Assembly: GCA_963817015.1 (NCBI GenBank)
Contig: CAWFMV010000012.1
Coordinates: 1 to 64,000, forward strand
Length of the DNA stretch: 64,000 nt
DNA from: VAZQ01 sp963817015
Lineage (GTDB): Bacteria > Pseudomonadota > Alphaproteobacteria > Rhizobiales > Xanthobacteraceae
Direction of reading: 5' to 3'
The notes under the pieces are model-generated. The model did no database searches. It saw only the letters and a list, made by a program, of their open reading frames with translations, and was not told where the DNA came from. Shown one piece after another: positions 26,739-35,183 of this stretch; within the stretch, counting starts at the first letter, position 1, and every line of letters begins with the position of its first letter. The translations under genes were made by a program, and so were the position numbers.

Positions 26739-27761
26739 TTACGGGTGCAGCGAGGCGAGATAGGCGGACGCGTTCAACACGTCGTCGGAGCTCATGCCGG
26801 CGATCACCGGGGCCATCAGCACCGTCCAGGCGCCGTTGCGGTTGCCGTGCTGCATGTCATAGAGCTGCCGGGTGAGATAGCTCGGCGAGCGGCCGGCAAG
26901 CGTCGGCAGCGGGCCAAGGCCGCGCAGGTCGGAGCCGTGGCAGATCGTGCAAGCGGTAACTTTCTTGCCGCTTGCCGTCGTCCCTTCCTTCACCAGGGCC
27001 TCGCCCTTCTTGAGGCTGCCCGGCGGCACGTAGGCGGTGAAGCTCGAGCGCGGGTTGCGCAGGAACTCGGTGTCGTGCGCGCTGATCGGCGTCTCGATGA
27101 TGCGGTTGCCGATCGGCTCCTTGCCGGCCTCGGCGCCCTCGACCACCAAGTACATGCCACCTTGCGGCCTGGTCTTCGGAACGAAGTCGGTCTCGACGAC
27201 CTTGATCCACGGCTCGGCGGGAATCGACGTGAAGTACTTGGCCGCGGCCTCGATCTCAGCGTCCGTCATCGACTTCGCGAAATGCTCCATCAAGCCGGTA
27301 TTGCCCTTGCGCGGATCGGAGGTCTTGCGGGCGCCGTTCTTGAAGTCCTTCAACGTCTGGACGAAGTACTCGTAGGTCAGACCGGTGACGTTGGCGTTCT
27401 CCGGCCGGCCCTTGCCGTTCGGATAGTGGCACAGGCTGCAGGCATAGATATTCGCCCCTTCGCGGCCGCGCTCGACGACGAGCGGCATCGTCGGATGATC
27501 GCCAGGGAACCAGTCGGCAGGCCCGAAGCGATTGGCGATCTTCGCGCGCGTGAACTTGCGCTGTGATCCCTCGACCGAGTGCTCGACTACGTTGTCCTGC
27601 GGCTGCGCCGGATTGGGCGTCGCGCGTGGCGTATTGGGCGGCGGCGGTGCCGTGAAGCCGTAGGCCCACGGCGGTGGCTCGTCGGCCGCCTGCGCGGTCG
27701 CGGCAGCCCCGACCCATGTGCAAATCGCGACCGCGGTCGCGGTAAGGAACAACCTCCTCAT
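26739..27761 (-). CDS. Periplasmic di-heme c-type cytochrome
   Basis: A 340-residue secreted protein with a signal peptide (LTATAVAICTWVGAAATAQA). Two haem-attachment sites are present: CSLCH near residue 98 and CTICH near 270, each within a cytochrome c domain. The second domain ends VLMAPVIAGMSSDDVLNASA then YLASLHP, as in class I cytochromes whose axial Met lies near the end. ATG 27761 is chosen because GGGAGAGAGCC precedes it; the longer reading is not conserved. First gene of a likely cytochrome-TauD-CapA-Bug operon; it may accept electrons from an unidentified dehydrogenase. Confidence 0.88.
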   Translation of the reverse strand: MRRLFLTATAVAICTWVGAAATAQAADEPPPWAYGFTAPPPPNTPRATPNPAQPQDNVVEHSVEGSQRKFTRAKIANRFGPADWFPGDHPTMPLVVERGREGANIYACSLCHYPNGKGRPENANVTGLTYEYFVQTLKDFKNGARKTSDPRKGNTGLMEHFAKSMTDAEIEAAAKYFTSIPAEPWIKVVETDFVPKTRPQGGMYLVVEGAEAGKEPIGNRIIETPISAHDTEFLRNPRSSFTAYVPPGSLKKGEALVKEGTTASGKKVTACTICHGSDLRGLGPLPTLAGRSPSYLTRQLYDMQHGNRNGAWTVLMAPVIAGMSSDDVLNASAYLASLHP

Positions 27762-27923
27762 AGGCTCTCTCCCTAGTCTGGCCCGGCTTTTGGGAAAACG
27801 CCGGTGCATGAACCAACAGCGAGAGGCTAGCGGTTTGTTCCCAGGTTTGGAAGGAGCATCACGGGCAAATGCCGGGACAACCAGCCCGCTCGGGCCGCAG
27901 CCTGCCTCGGCCAAAGCTCGGAT

Positions 27924-28370
27924 CTATCGGACGATCAGGGCGGGCACCTTGCTGTGGGTGAGCACCTCGTTGGCCTGGCTTCCGAGCAGCAGGCGGTCGA
28001 CGCCCCGTCGGCCGTGCGAGGCCATAACGATCAGGTCGCAGCCTTTCTGGGAAGCGGTGATGATGATGCCTTCGGCCGGGTGGCTGTCGCGCACGTGAAC
28101 CGTCTCGCAGCTCACGCCCTGCGATTTCGCAAGGTCGGCAGCGTGGGTGAGAATATGGTTGCCGGCCGCGGTCACCATCTCCTCATAATGCTCGATCGGA
28201 TTGCGGTTGCCGACCCGCGCCATGCGGGCGAGCTCGAGCGCGGACCAGGCTTCCGTCACCGTCACAACCACAACCGGGACATTGAGCGCCTTTGCTAGCG
28301 CCAGCCCGTGAGTCAGCGCCTTGCCGCCGAATTCGGAGCCTTCCGTCGCAATAAGAATGCGTTTGTACAT
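27924..28370 (-). CDS. Universal stress protein (UspA family)
   Basis: A 148-residue single-domain UspA protein. The N-terminus YKRILIATEGSEFGGKALTH and the C-terminal nucleotide-binding pattern ASHG, nine residues, GS, then VLTHSKVPALIV match the ATP-binding group, with Ala in place of the usual first Gly. A perfect FixK2/FNR-type box (TTGC-N6-TCAA, 28441-28454) lies about 70 bp upstream of the start, in keeping with low-oxygen induction of usp genes in Bradyrhizobium relatives. Confidence 0.92.
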   Translation of the reverse strand: MYKRILIATEGSEFGGKALTHGLALAKALNVPVVVVTVTEAWSALELARMARVGNRNPIEHYEEMVTAAGNHILTHAADLAKSQGVSCETVHVRDSHPAEGIIITASQKGCDLIVMASHGRRGVDRLLLGSQANEVLTHSKVPALIVR

Positions 28371-28440
28371 GACTGCTCTCCACGTCGAGGTGAAATCGAT
28401 GAACTCGACGTCAAGATAGGCAGTTATGCGCTCTTCTCTT

Positions 28441-28454
28441 TTGCATTAGATCAA
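28441..28454. promoter_or_regulatory. Putative FixK2/FNR-type box upstream of uspA
   Basis: TTGCATTAGATCAA fits the FixK2 consensus TTG(A/C)-N6-(T/G)CAA in both directions. It lies 71-84 bp before the uspA start, a fitting distance for class II activation of a short-leader transcript. Not tested; a 14-bp match can occur by chance, but the target gene class supports it. Confidence 0.5.
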
Positions 28455-28615
28455 ATTGCGGTCGGTCAATTTGGGACGGATCCTGCTCGCGATCATGACG
28501 GCGCTCCTCGCACTCCTGGCGCGCCGTATCGGTGACGTCACAGCGTCCCCGTGAGCCCGTGGCCTAGCTCGTCGCGCCACGGGCCGTCTTGATCGACTGC
28601 GCCGGTTAGCGGCGC

Positions 28616-29188
28616 TTACCAGCGTCCGGGCAGAGGATTCAAACCGAAACGATAGTTCAGGCCAAACTTCACGACATCGACATCGTGATCAACGTTCATC
28701 CTGTTGTATTCGATCTTGGCCGTCCAATTGTTCTGGAAGGCATACTCCGCGCCGACGCCGAGCAACAATCCGCTCGAGGTATTGTCAGATACACGCCCCA
28801 TTCTCACTTCATCGACATTGACCCAGGCGCCGCCCACTTTGCCGTAGACCATCCAACGGTCGACAGCCCAGCCGAAGCGCCCAGCGAACGTGGATGTCCA
28901 GTTGAGATCCCCGCTGGCAGCCGACGCATCCGCCTCAACACCAAGGACCCATGGGCCCATCTGATAATTGAAGCCGACCTGCCCGCCGCCCAAGAAGCCA
29001 CCGTCGCCGTCGCCGACCCAACCGCCGCCGACATGACCGCCGGCATAAAACCCGGTCCAGTCATAGATCGTGGCAAGCGGCGATCGGACAGGAGCACGCG
29101 GAATATCCGCGGCATTGGAGACATTGGCGACGATGGACGTCAACATCAGCGCCGTCGCAACAAGACTCATCCTCAAACACGCATACAT
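28616..29188 (-). CDS. Outer-membrane beta-barrel protein (Omp25/31-like porin family)
   Basis: A 190-residue protein with a signal peptide (ATALMLTSIVANVSNAAD) and a strong GGGGGAG ribosome site. The barrel follows: YDWTGFYAGGHVGGGWVGDG, then GGQVGFNYQMGPWVLGVEAD, RFGWAVDRWMVYGKVGGAW and the C-terminal KIEYNRMNVDHDVD plus VVKFGLNYRF. The aromatic-ended beta strands and the Gly-rich start are typical of the abundant rhizobial and Brucella Omp25/31 family. It is slightly short and ends GLNPLPGRW instead of the usual terminal Phe, so the last strand may not be the extreme C-terminus. Confidence 0.9.
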   Translation of the reverse strand: MYACLRMSLVATALMLTSIVANVSNAADIPRAPVRSPLATIYDWTGFYAGGHVGGGWVGDGDGGFLGGGQVGFNYQMGPWVLGVEADASAASGDLNWTSTFAGRFGWAVDRWMVYGKVGGAWVNVDEVRMGRVSDNTSSGLLLGVGAEYAFQNNWTAKIEYNRMNVDHDVDVVKFGLNYRFGLNPLPGRW

Positions 29189-29489
29189 CTGGTGACTCCC
29201 CCCGAGTACTCGTACTGACTGAAGCGGGGTAAGGGGACCAAATGATCATGGCATTTCGGCGCAGATCGCGACCTTTACAGATACGAACATCGTCGATGCG
29301 TCTCTGTGCTACATGAGCACCACGAATTGGTATCACCTTGGCGCAATTGTTCGCGTGATGAATAACTGAGTAATGCAAAGCGAGCGCAAGCCGTCGCGTG
29401 CGCAGCAAGCCTTGCGCAACCCCCGAGTGGTGTGTTGGGGCGGAAGTGGGGCTTGCCCTATTTTTGTTGCAACGTGAGAGCGCGCCGCT
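29189..29489. other. Intergenic stretch, nothing recognised
   Basis: Leader of the outer-membrane protein gene and space after cimA. No gene. A short GGGC-TT-GCCC hairpin followed by TATTTTTG near 29449-29466 looks terminator-like on the + strand, but no + gene precedes it. Confidence 0.35.
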
Positions 29490-31085
29490 TCAGGCCGTCG
29501 CGCCGGCTTTGACCAGCTTGTAGACGATCGAGTCCATCAGCGCCTGGAACGAGGCATCGATGATATTGGGCGAGACGCCGACCGTCATCCAGCGCTCGCC
29601 TTGCTCGTCACGGCTCTCGATCAGCACGCGGGTCACCGCCTCGGTGCCGCCATCGAGGATACGCACGCGATAATCTGTGAGCTCGAGGCCATTGATGTAG
29701 CGCTGGAACTTGCCAAGGTCCTTGCGCAGCGCGACGTCGAGCGCATGCACAGGGCCGCTGCCCTCGCCGGCCGAGATCAGCGTCTCGTCGCCGACCTTGA
29801 CCTTCACCACCGCCATCGACACGGTCACGCGCTCGCCGACCGCGTTGTAGCGCTGCTCCACATTGACGTCGAACTGCACCACGTCGAAATAATTCGGCAC
29901 CTTGCCGAGCGTGCGCCGCGCCAGGAGATCAAACGAGGCGCCCGCCAATTCATAGGCGTAGCCGATCGCCTCGCGCTCCTTCACCACCTCGAGCAAGGTC
30001 CCAATGCGCGGATCGTTGCGGTCGACCTTGAGCCCGATGCGATCGAGCTCGGCGAGCACGTTCGAGCGGCCGGCCTGGTCGGAGACCATGAGCCTGCGCT
30101 GGTTGCCGACCACGTCAGGCGCCACGTGCTCGTAGGTCTTCGGCTCCTTCATGATCGCGGAAGCATGAATGCCGGCCTTGGTGGCGAAGGCACTCTCGCC
30201 CACGTAAGGCGCATGCCGATTGGGCGCACGATTGAGCATCTCGTCGAGCGCGCGCGAGACGTGGACGAGGTCCTTGAGCTTCGCGTCGCTCACACCGATC
30301 TCGAACTGCTTCGCGAACTCCGGCTTGAGCTTCAGGGTCGGAATGATGGAGACGAGATTGGCGTTGCCACAACGCTCGCCGAGGCCGTTGAGCGTGCCCT
30401 GGATCTGGCGCGCGCCGGCGCGCACGGCCGCGAGCGAGTTCGCCACTGCCTGCTCAGTGTCATTGTGCGCATGGATGCCGACATGGTCGCCCGGGATGAC
30501 CTTGCAGACCTCGCTGACGATCGCCTCGATCTCGTGCGGCAGCGTACCGCCGTTGGTGTCGCACAGCACCACCCAGCGCGCGCCTTCCTCATAGGCCGCC
30601 TTGGCGCAGGCGAGCGCGAATTCCGGATTGGCCTTGTAGCCGTCGAAGAAGTGCTCGCAGTCGAGCAGCACCTCCCGCCCTTTCTGCTTGGCGGCCCGCA
30701 CGCTGTCGCGGATCGAGGCAAGGTTTTCTTCCAGCGTGGTCTCGAGCGCCACGCGCACGTGATAGTCCCACGACTTGGCGACGAAGCAGATCGCGTCCGC
30801 CTTGGCGTCGAGCAGCGCTGCCAGCCCCGGATCGTTCGACGCCGAGCGGCCGGGCCGGCGCGTCATGCCGAAGGCCGTGAAGGTGGTGTCGAGCTTGTGC
30901 GACGTCGAAAACAGCGCGGTGTCGGTCGGATTGGCGCCCGGATAGCCGCCCTCGACATAGTCGATGCCCAGGTCGTTCAAGAGGCCCGTGATCGCAAGCT
31001 TGTCTTTGAGCGTGAAGTCGACGCCGTTCGTCTGCGCGCCATCGCGCAGCGTGGTGTCGAAGAGATAGAGGCGTTCGCGGGCCAT
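29490..31085 (-). CDS. cimA: (R)-citramalate synthase (isopropylmalate synthase-like)
   Basis: Condenses pyruvate and acetyl-CoA to (R)-citramalate, giving a threonine-independent route to isoleucine. The 531-residue protein has the HMGL-like barrel (DTTLRDGAQTNGV, GDHVGIHAHNDTEQAVANSL, NGLGERCGNANL), the citramalate-specific YVEGGYPGANPTDTALF, and a C-terminal regulatory LeuA dimer domain (about 395-530) ending NIIDASFQALMDSIVYKLVK. It is last in a run cysS - GNAT - 38-aa protein - cimA, an arrangement I recall from related genomes. The LeuA domain suggests isoleucine feedback. Confidence 0.93.
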   Translation of the reverse strand: MARERLYLFDTTLRDGAQTNGVDFTLKDKLAITGLLNDLGIDYVEGGYPGANPTDTALFSTSHKLDTTFTAFGMTRRPGRSASNDPGLAALLDAKADAICFVAKSWDYHVRVALETTLEENLASIRDSVRAAKQKGREVLLDCEHFFDGYKANPEFALACAKAAYEEGARWVVLCDTNGGTLPHEIEAIVSEVCKVIPGDHVGIHAHNDTEQAVANSLAAVRAGARQIQGTLNGLGERCGNANLVSIIPTLKLKPEFAKQFEIGVSDAKLKDLVHVSRALDEMLNRAPNRHAPYVGESAFATKAGIHASAIMKEPKTYEHVAPDVVGNQRRLMVSDQAGRSNVLAELDRIGLKVDRNDPRIGTLLEVVKEREAIGYAYELAGASFDLLARRTLGKVPNYFDVVQFDVNVEQRYNAVGERVTVSMAVVKVKVGDETLISAGEGSGPVHALDVALRKDLGKFQRYINGLELTDYRVRILDGGTEAVTRVLIESRDEQGERWMTVGVSPNIIDASFQALMDSIVYKLVKAGATA

Positions 31086-31106
31086 TGTCCATAAACCACT
31101 CGATAG

Positions 31107-31223
31107 CTAAACCAGTCGATAGATGGTGTAGAGCGTGATCACGAGCGCGGCGATCAGCACGCCGTACTTGAGCAGAATGTAGTAGAGCCAGTGGCGGGGA
31201 AACGGGGTTTCCGGCTTCGTCAT
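31107..31223 (-). CDS. 38-aa single-pass membrane protein
   Basis: A short gene from the ATG at 31223, whose AAGGAG ribosome site lies inside the end of the GNAT gene and whose ATG overlaps the GNAT stop (ATGA). The product has a short polar head (MTKPETPFPRHW) and one membrane helix (LKYGVLIAALVITLYTIYRL). Coupled start and clean topology make it likely real. Located 21 bp before cimA. Function unknown. Confidence 0.65.
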   Translation of the reverse strand: MTKPETPFPRHWLYYILLKYGVLIAALVITLYTIYRLV

Positions 31224-31726
31224 TGCGATCGCTCCTTCGCTGCGAGCTGCTTTTCCATGGTGGTGTTGGCCAGCCACTCGCCACCGAGCTGGATGGTGTT
31301 CCGCTGTTTCGGCACGAAACCGCGCTTCTTGAAGAAATCCTGCGCGCTGTCGCTCACATCGGCGGTCAGGCGGCGGGCGCCGCGCCCGGCCGCGAGTTTC
31401 TCGAGCGCCTCGATCAACAGCGAGCCGACGCCATGTCCGGCCGCGGCCGGATGAACATAGAGCATGTCGACCTCCTCGCCGCCCTTGAGCGAGGCAAAGC
31501 CGACCGGCGAGCCTTCCATCATGCCGAGCAAGGTGAGCTGGCTCGCAAGCCGCGCGCCCCATTCCTCCTCATCGTCGGCCACGGCCATCCAGGCCCCGCG
31601 CTGGGCATCGCTGTAGTCCTCCGCCGTGAGCTCATCGACGCTCGCGCGGAAGATCTCGGCGACCAGCCCCGTGTCGGCGGCGAGAAACGGCCGCAGCGAG
31701 AGCTTGGGGTTGGCGGCGGCGGTCAT
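31220..31726 (-). CDS. GNAT family N-acetyltransferase
   Basis: A 168-residue acetyltransferase from the ATG at 31726 (MTAAANPKLSLRPFLAADT). The acetyl-CoA site is in VDMLYVHPAAAGHGVGSLLI, with the Q/RxxGxG/A element changed to AAGHGVG, followed by EALEKLAAGRGARRLTADVS and FFKKRGFVPKQR. The start before this ATG would read through a long inverted repeat and is rejected. It lies between cysS and cimA and is probably co-transcribed. Substrate unknown. Confidence 0.88.
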   Translation of the reverse strand: MTAAANPKLSLRPFLAADTGLVAEIFRASVDELTAEDYSDAQRGAWMAVADDEEEWGARLASQLTLLGMMEGSPVGFASLKGGEEVDMLYVHPAAAGHGVGSLLIEALEKLAAGRGARRLTADVSDSAQDFFKKRGFVPKQRNTIQLGGEWLANTTMEKQLAAKERSQ

Positions 31727-31810
31727 GGCTGCACTCCGCCTGTCAGATTGCGCATTGGTCCGCACACGCGAGCATGGGCTTGGAGATACGAAGGGTCGCG
31801 CCACAACGTT

Positions 31811-31911
31811 CCCTCCCCCCTTGTGGGGGAGGGACAGGGAGAGGGGTGACGGCAGATTCCGAGTTCGGAACCACCCCTCTCCCCACCCCTCCCCCACAAG
31901 GGGGGAGGGAG
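31811..31911. repeat. Long inverted repeat, CCCTCCCC(C)TTGTGGGGGAGGG type
   Basis: Two arms of about 38 bp (31811-31848 and 31872-31911) are inverted copies with a few differences, separated by about 23 bp. Each arm contains its own small palindrome, TCCCCC...GGGGGA around TTGTG. This element type is scattered in Bradyrhizobium and Rhodopseudomonas genomes. It sits between cysS and the GNAT gene and, if transcribed, would form a very strong hairpin within the presumed operon. Confidence 0.85.
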
Positions 31912-32038
31912 CAGGCGTGCCGCGGCTCATGCTTCACCGCCGAACGACGCACCATTCGCTTCGAGCCTCTCCCTCAACGGACGATGGTCCGGAGTGCGCT
32001 GCGCGCCATCGCTCAATCAGTTGTTCCGTCCTCGAGCT

Positions 32039-33414
32039 TCAGCTCGACCCCATCGCCTTGAGCTCATCACGAATGCGATCCGCCTCTTTGAAGTTCCTCG
32101 CCTTGCGCGCGGCGTTGCGGGCATCAAGGAGCTTGACACGACCTGTGTCCGACTCGATCCACGGCGACGGTTCGAAGCTCTTCGCGTTCGCACGCATCGC
32201 CGCGAACGTGCTCAAGCGCCCGCAGTGTCGAGAGCGAGAGCCTACGAGCTCGCCGCGGCGATGCAGCGCATGCAATGTCGACTTAGCTCGTCGCAGTGAT
32301 GATCAGCCTGGCAGCCGGCGTGTTGAGATCGTCGCAGAGCGCCTCCAGCACCACCGGTGCGAAACGCTTCACTCATGGCCGGCAGCGAAGTCTGGAAAAT
32401 CCGTCAACGACACCAGAGTGTCAAAACTCTCTTCAAGCCCGCGCACCGTCCAGTCAATCGGCTGCCGATAGTTGCGTGCGCAGCATATTGAAACGCAGCA
32501 CCTGCACCGGGCCAGTCCGCCAAGCAGCTCCCGGATGGTGAAGAAGTTGCCAAGGCTCTTCGACATCTTCTCGCCTTCGACCTGCAGGAAGCCGTTGTGC
32601 ATCCAATAGTTCGCCATCACCGGCGTATGGAACGCGCAGCGCGACTGCGCGATCTCGTTCTCGTGGTGCGGAAACACGAGATCGATGCCGCCGCCGTGGA
32701 TGTCGAAGGTCTCGCCGAGCAAGGCCGCCGACATCGCGGAGCACTCGATGTGCCAGCCGGGACGGCCGCGACCCCAGGGGCTGATCGGCCACGCCGGCTC
32801 AGCTCCGGCGTCGACGGCTTCCAGAGCACGAAGTCCATCGGATCGCGCTTGTAGGGCGCGACCTCGACACGCGCGCCCGCGATCATCTCGTCGAGCGAGC
32901 GCTTCGACAAGCTTGCCGTAGTCCGGCATCGACGGCAACGCCGAACAGGACATGACCCTCGCGCGACATAGGCGTGGCCCGCGGCGACGAGGCGCTCAAT
33001 CAGCCTGATCATGTCGACGCTGGCGTCGGCGTTGCTGACAAATTCGGTCGCGCGCGGCTCGATACGTCGGGCGGCAGGCAGCCGAGCGCCTCGACGTCCT
33101 CGTGGAAGTGCCGATCGGTCTCTTCGGTCACGAGGCGGATCGCGTGATCGAGCAGGCCGGAATTCCTCCGCCGCCCGCGCGTTGATCTTGTCGTCGACGT
33201 CAGTGATGTTGCGCACGTAGGTGACATGATCGGCGCCGTAGAGATGCCGCAGCAGCCGGAACAGCACATCGAACACGATCACCGGCCGCGCATTGCCGAT
33301 ATGGGCGAAGTCGTAGACCGTCGGCCCGCACACATACATGCGCACGCGATCGGGATCGAGCGGCTGGAACGGCCGCTTCTCGCGCGTGAGCGTATCGTAA
33401 AGGCGAAGCTCCAT
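32039..33414 (-). pseudogene. cysS: Cysteinyl-tRNA synthetase, broken by many frame changes
   Basis: Charges tRNA-Cys with cysteine. Read as a composite across frames the product is full length (about 458 codons from ATG 33414): MELRLYDTLTREKRPFQPL, the HIGH-type VCGPTVYDFAHIGNARPV, YVRNITDVDDKINARA, then zinc-site and catalytic segments GRPGWHIECSAMSAALLG and DIHGGGIDLVFPHHENEI, the KMSKS loop GEKMSKSLGNFF, and the tail KEADRIRDELKAMG. At least eight switches of frame lie between 33.18 and 32.28 kb. CysRS is normally essential, and no other aminoacyl-tRNA route is seen, so base-calling error is the likeliest cause; a second intact copy elsewhere is the alternative. Confidence 0.85.
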
Positions 33415-34049
33415 CGGTCGCTGTCCCATGCTTTGGACGGTGCGTTGGGCGGTTCGTTTGGCGATCTTGCCGGCGGTACGCCACCAGCAGACGCCTTCCC
33501 CGCTGGCCGGGGCGTCACTCAATCTCGAACAGGAGAATAAAGACGGCCGCAGCCAGCGAGGGTGTCGCTAGCGAATAATCTCCCGGCAAATGCCGCAGAT
33601 CTGGTTAAGGCCGTACATGGCCGGGAGAATGGGCAACCAACGATGCCACGTCAAGGGGTTGCGGGCTGCCTGCGCGGCGCGGAAATCCCATGTGACGCCT
33701 TCCCCTCCGCGGCTCAGGCGCCACACTGATTCGCCGCTTTCGCGCGGACACCATGCGGAATCATTGCGCACGCACGTCGGTAAGAAAATACGTCGCGCAG
33801 CCTGAACCTCGATCGCCGCAAAATGCGCGCGATGGCCTTGGAACACCTGCGCTTGTGGGGAGTCTTCAATCAGTTCATCGGTGTGTCTTTTCTGCGCTAG
33901 GCAAACTCCACTCCGCCCGCTAACTCAATGCAGATGACAAACCCGTGAACGCTTCGGAGCTTTCCTTAACAGTTAACGCGTCGTTTACCGCTTTGCCGCA
34001 ATCTTCGAGGCAGCGCCCGCGCGGCATGCCCTCCAGCAGCGAGAGATTT
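33415..34049. other. Intergenic stretch between cysS and a small secreted gene
   Basis: No supported gene. A 92-codon minus-strand frame (33568-33846) ends MYGLNQICGICREIIR and an antisense frame overlaps it; neither has a ribosome site or known motif. The probable cysS promoter must lie before 33.45 kb on the minus strand. Confidence 0.4.
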
Positions 34050-34343
34050 ATGCGCTTCATTGCTGCCGCTCTCACCTTAGCAGCCGTTCTGTGCGGCAAT
34101 GTTTCGGCGCAGGCCGAGAATCGGATCTTCATCATTGCCAACGATCCGGACGGCTATGGCGTCGACCGTTGCCTGGCGACCGGAGCACGCTGCGGGACCG
34201 CGGTCGCGACCGCCTATTGCCGCTCGCGCGAATTCACGCAGGCCGCTTCCTTCCGCAAGGTCGAGCGCGAGGAGATCACCGGGACCATCCCGGTCGGCAT
34301 GGCCAAGACCGAAGAGTTCGTCGCCATCGAATGCTCGCGATAG
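34050..34343 (+). CDS. Small secreted protein of unknown function
   Basis: A 97-residue protein from the ATG at 34050. A signal peptide (MRFIAAALTLAAVLCGNVSA, cleavage near AQA) precedes a mature part ENRIFIIANDPDGYGVDRCL, ATGARCGTAVATAYCRSREF, then VEREEITGTIPVGMAKTEEF and a last Cys. Four Cys could form two disulfides. Similar short periplasmic proteins occur widely in Hyphomicrobiales; I do not recognise a named family. Free-standing, followed by a MarR gene 260 bp away. Confidence 0.75.
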   Translation: MRFIAAALTLAAVLCGNVSAQAENRIFIIANDPDGYGVDRCLATGARCGTAVATAYCRSREFTQAASFRKVEREEITGTIPVGMAKTEEFVAIECSR

Positions 34344-34604
34344 AGCGTGTTCGCGATAAGCGAACGCGCGATAGGGGGCCCTTACGATAGCGCGCTCCCG
34401 ATAGAGCGCTGGAGATGAGCGCCTTGATGAGTTCTTGGGCGCCGCGAGCGCTCATACCAGCCAAGGCACGCAGATCCCCTGAACATGCTCTCCCACAGGC
34501 CACCGTTGCGCGCGGGCTGCACTTCCGCCATGGTCGCAGACTGCGCGTAGCGGCCGCCAACGCACCCCCTCAAGGCCGCATTGGGCGCAGGGGCGCGTCA
34601 AACT

Positions 34605-35174
34605 ATGAACTCTCGTACCGACGCCGCGGCTGAGCTCAAAGGCGATCCAAACGCGGGCCGTAATACTGATCAGACCGAGGAAAAGCCTGAGCAGCCCCCG
34701 CTGCAGCTCGGCCAGTTCCTGCCGCACCGGCTCAACGTGCTTTCCAGCCTGGTGTCCCAGGCGCTGACGCGAGTCTACGGGCAACACGGTATTGGGATAC
34801 CTGAATGGCGGGTCCTGGTCAGCCTGGGTCAATTCGGGGTCATGACCGGCAAGGCCATCGGCGCCCGAACCCACATGCACAAGACCAAGGTTTCCCGCGC
34901 GGTAGCCGAGCTTGAGCGTCGCAAATACCTGACCCGCCGGACCAACCGCGCCGACCTGCGCGAGGCCTTCCTGTCGCTCACGCCGGCCGGACGCGCGGTC
35001 TACGACGAGCTTGCCCCGCGCGCGCTCGAGTTCACGAAGAAGCTCTCGGAGGTGGTGGCACCAGCCGACAGGGCCGCATTCGACCGTGCCGTGGCCGCGC
35101 TGACGGAGCGCTCCGCGACGCTAGTCCAGGAGATGGCGTTCCAGTCGGCGCCTGATGACGGCATGGAATCTTGA
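34605..35174 (+). CDS. MarR-family transcriptional regulator
   Basis: A 189-residue regulator from the ATG at 34605. The N-terminal 35 residues are polar and probably disordered. The winged helix-turn-helix spans about 50-150: LSSLVSQALTRVYGQHGIGI, EWRVLVSLGQFG, recognition helix HMHKTKVSRAVAELERRKYL and wing RTNRADLREAFLSLTPAGRA. It lies 9 bp before maiA on the same strand, so it probably controls tyrosine/homogentisate or aromatic breakdown together with that gene (inference). Confidence 0.88.
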   Translation: MNSRTDAAAELKGDPNAGRNTDQTEEKPEQPPLQLGQFLPHRLNVLSSLVSQALTRVYGQHGIGIPEWRVLVSLGQFGVMTGKAIGARTHMHKTKVSRAVAELERRKYLTRRTNRADLREAFLSLTPAGRAVYDELAPRALEFTKKLSEVVAPADRAAFDRAVAALTERSATLVQEMAFQSAPDDGMES

Positions 35175-35183
35175 GGAAACAAC

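Noticed and set aside
29440..29470. Terminator-like GGGC-TT-GCCC-TATTTTT
   Set aside because: Only a 4-bp stem and no + strand gene upstream; it is in the wrong direction for cimA.
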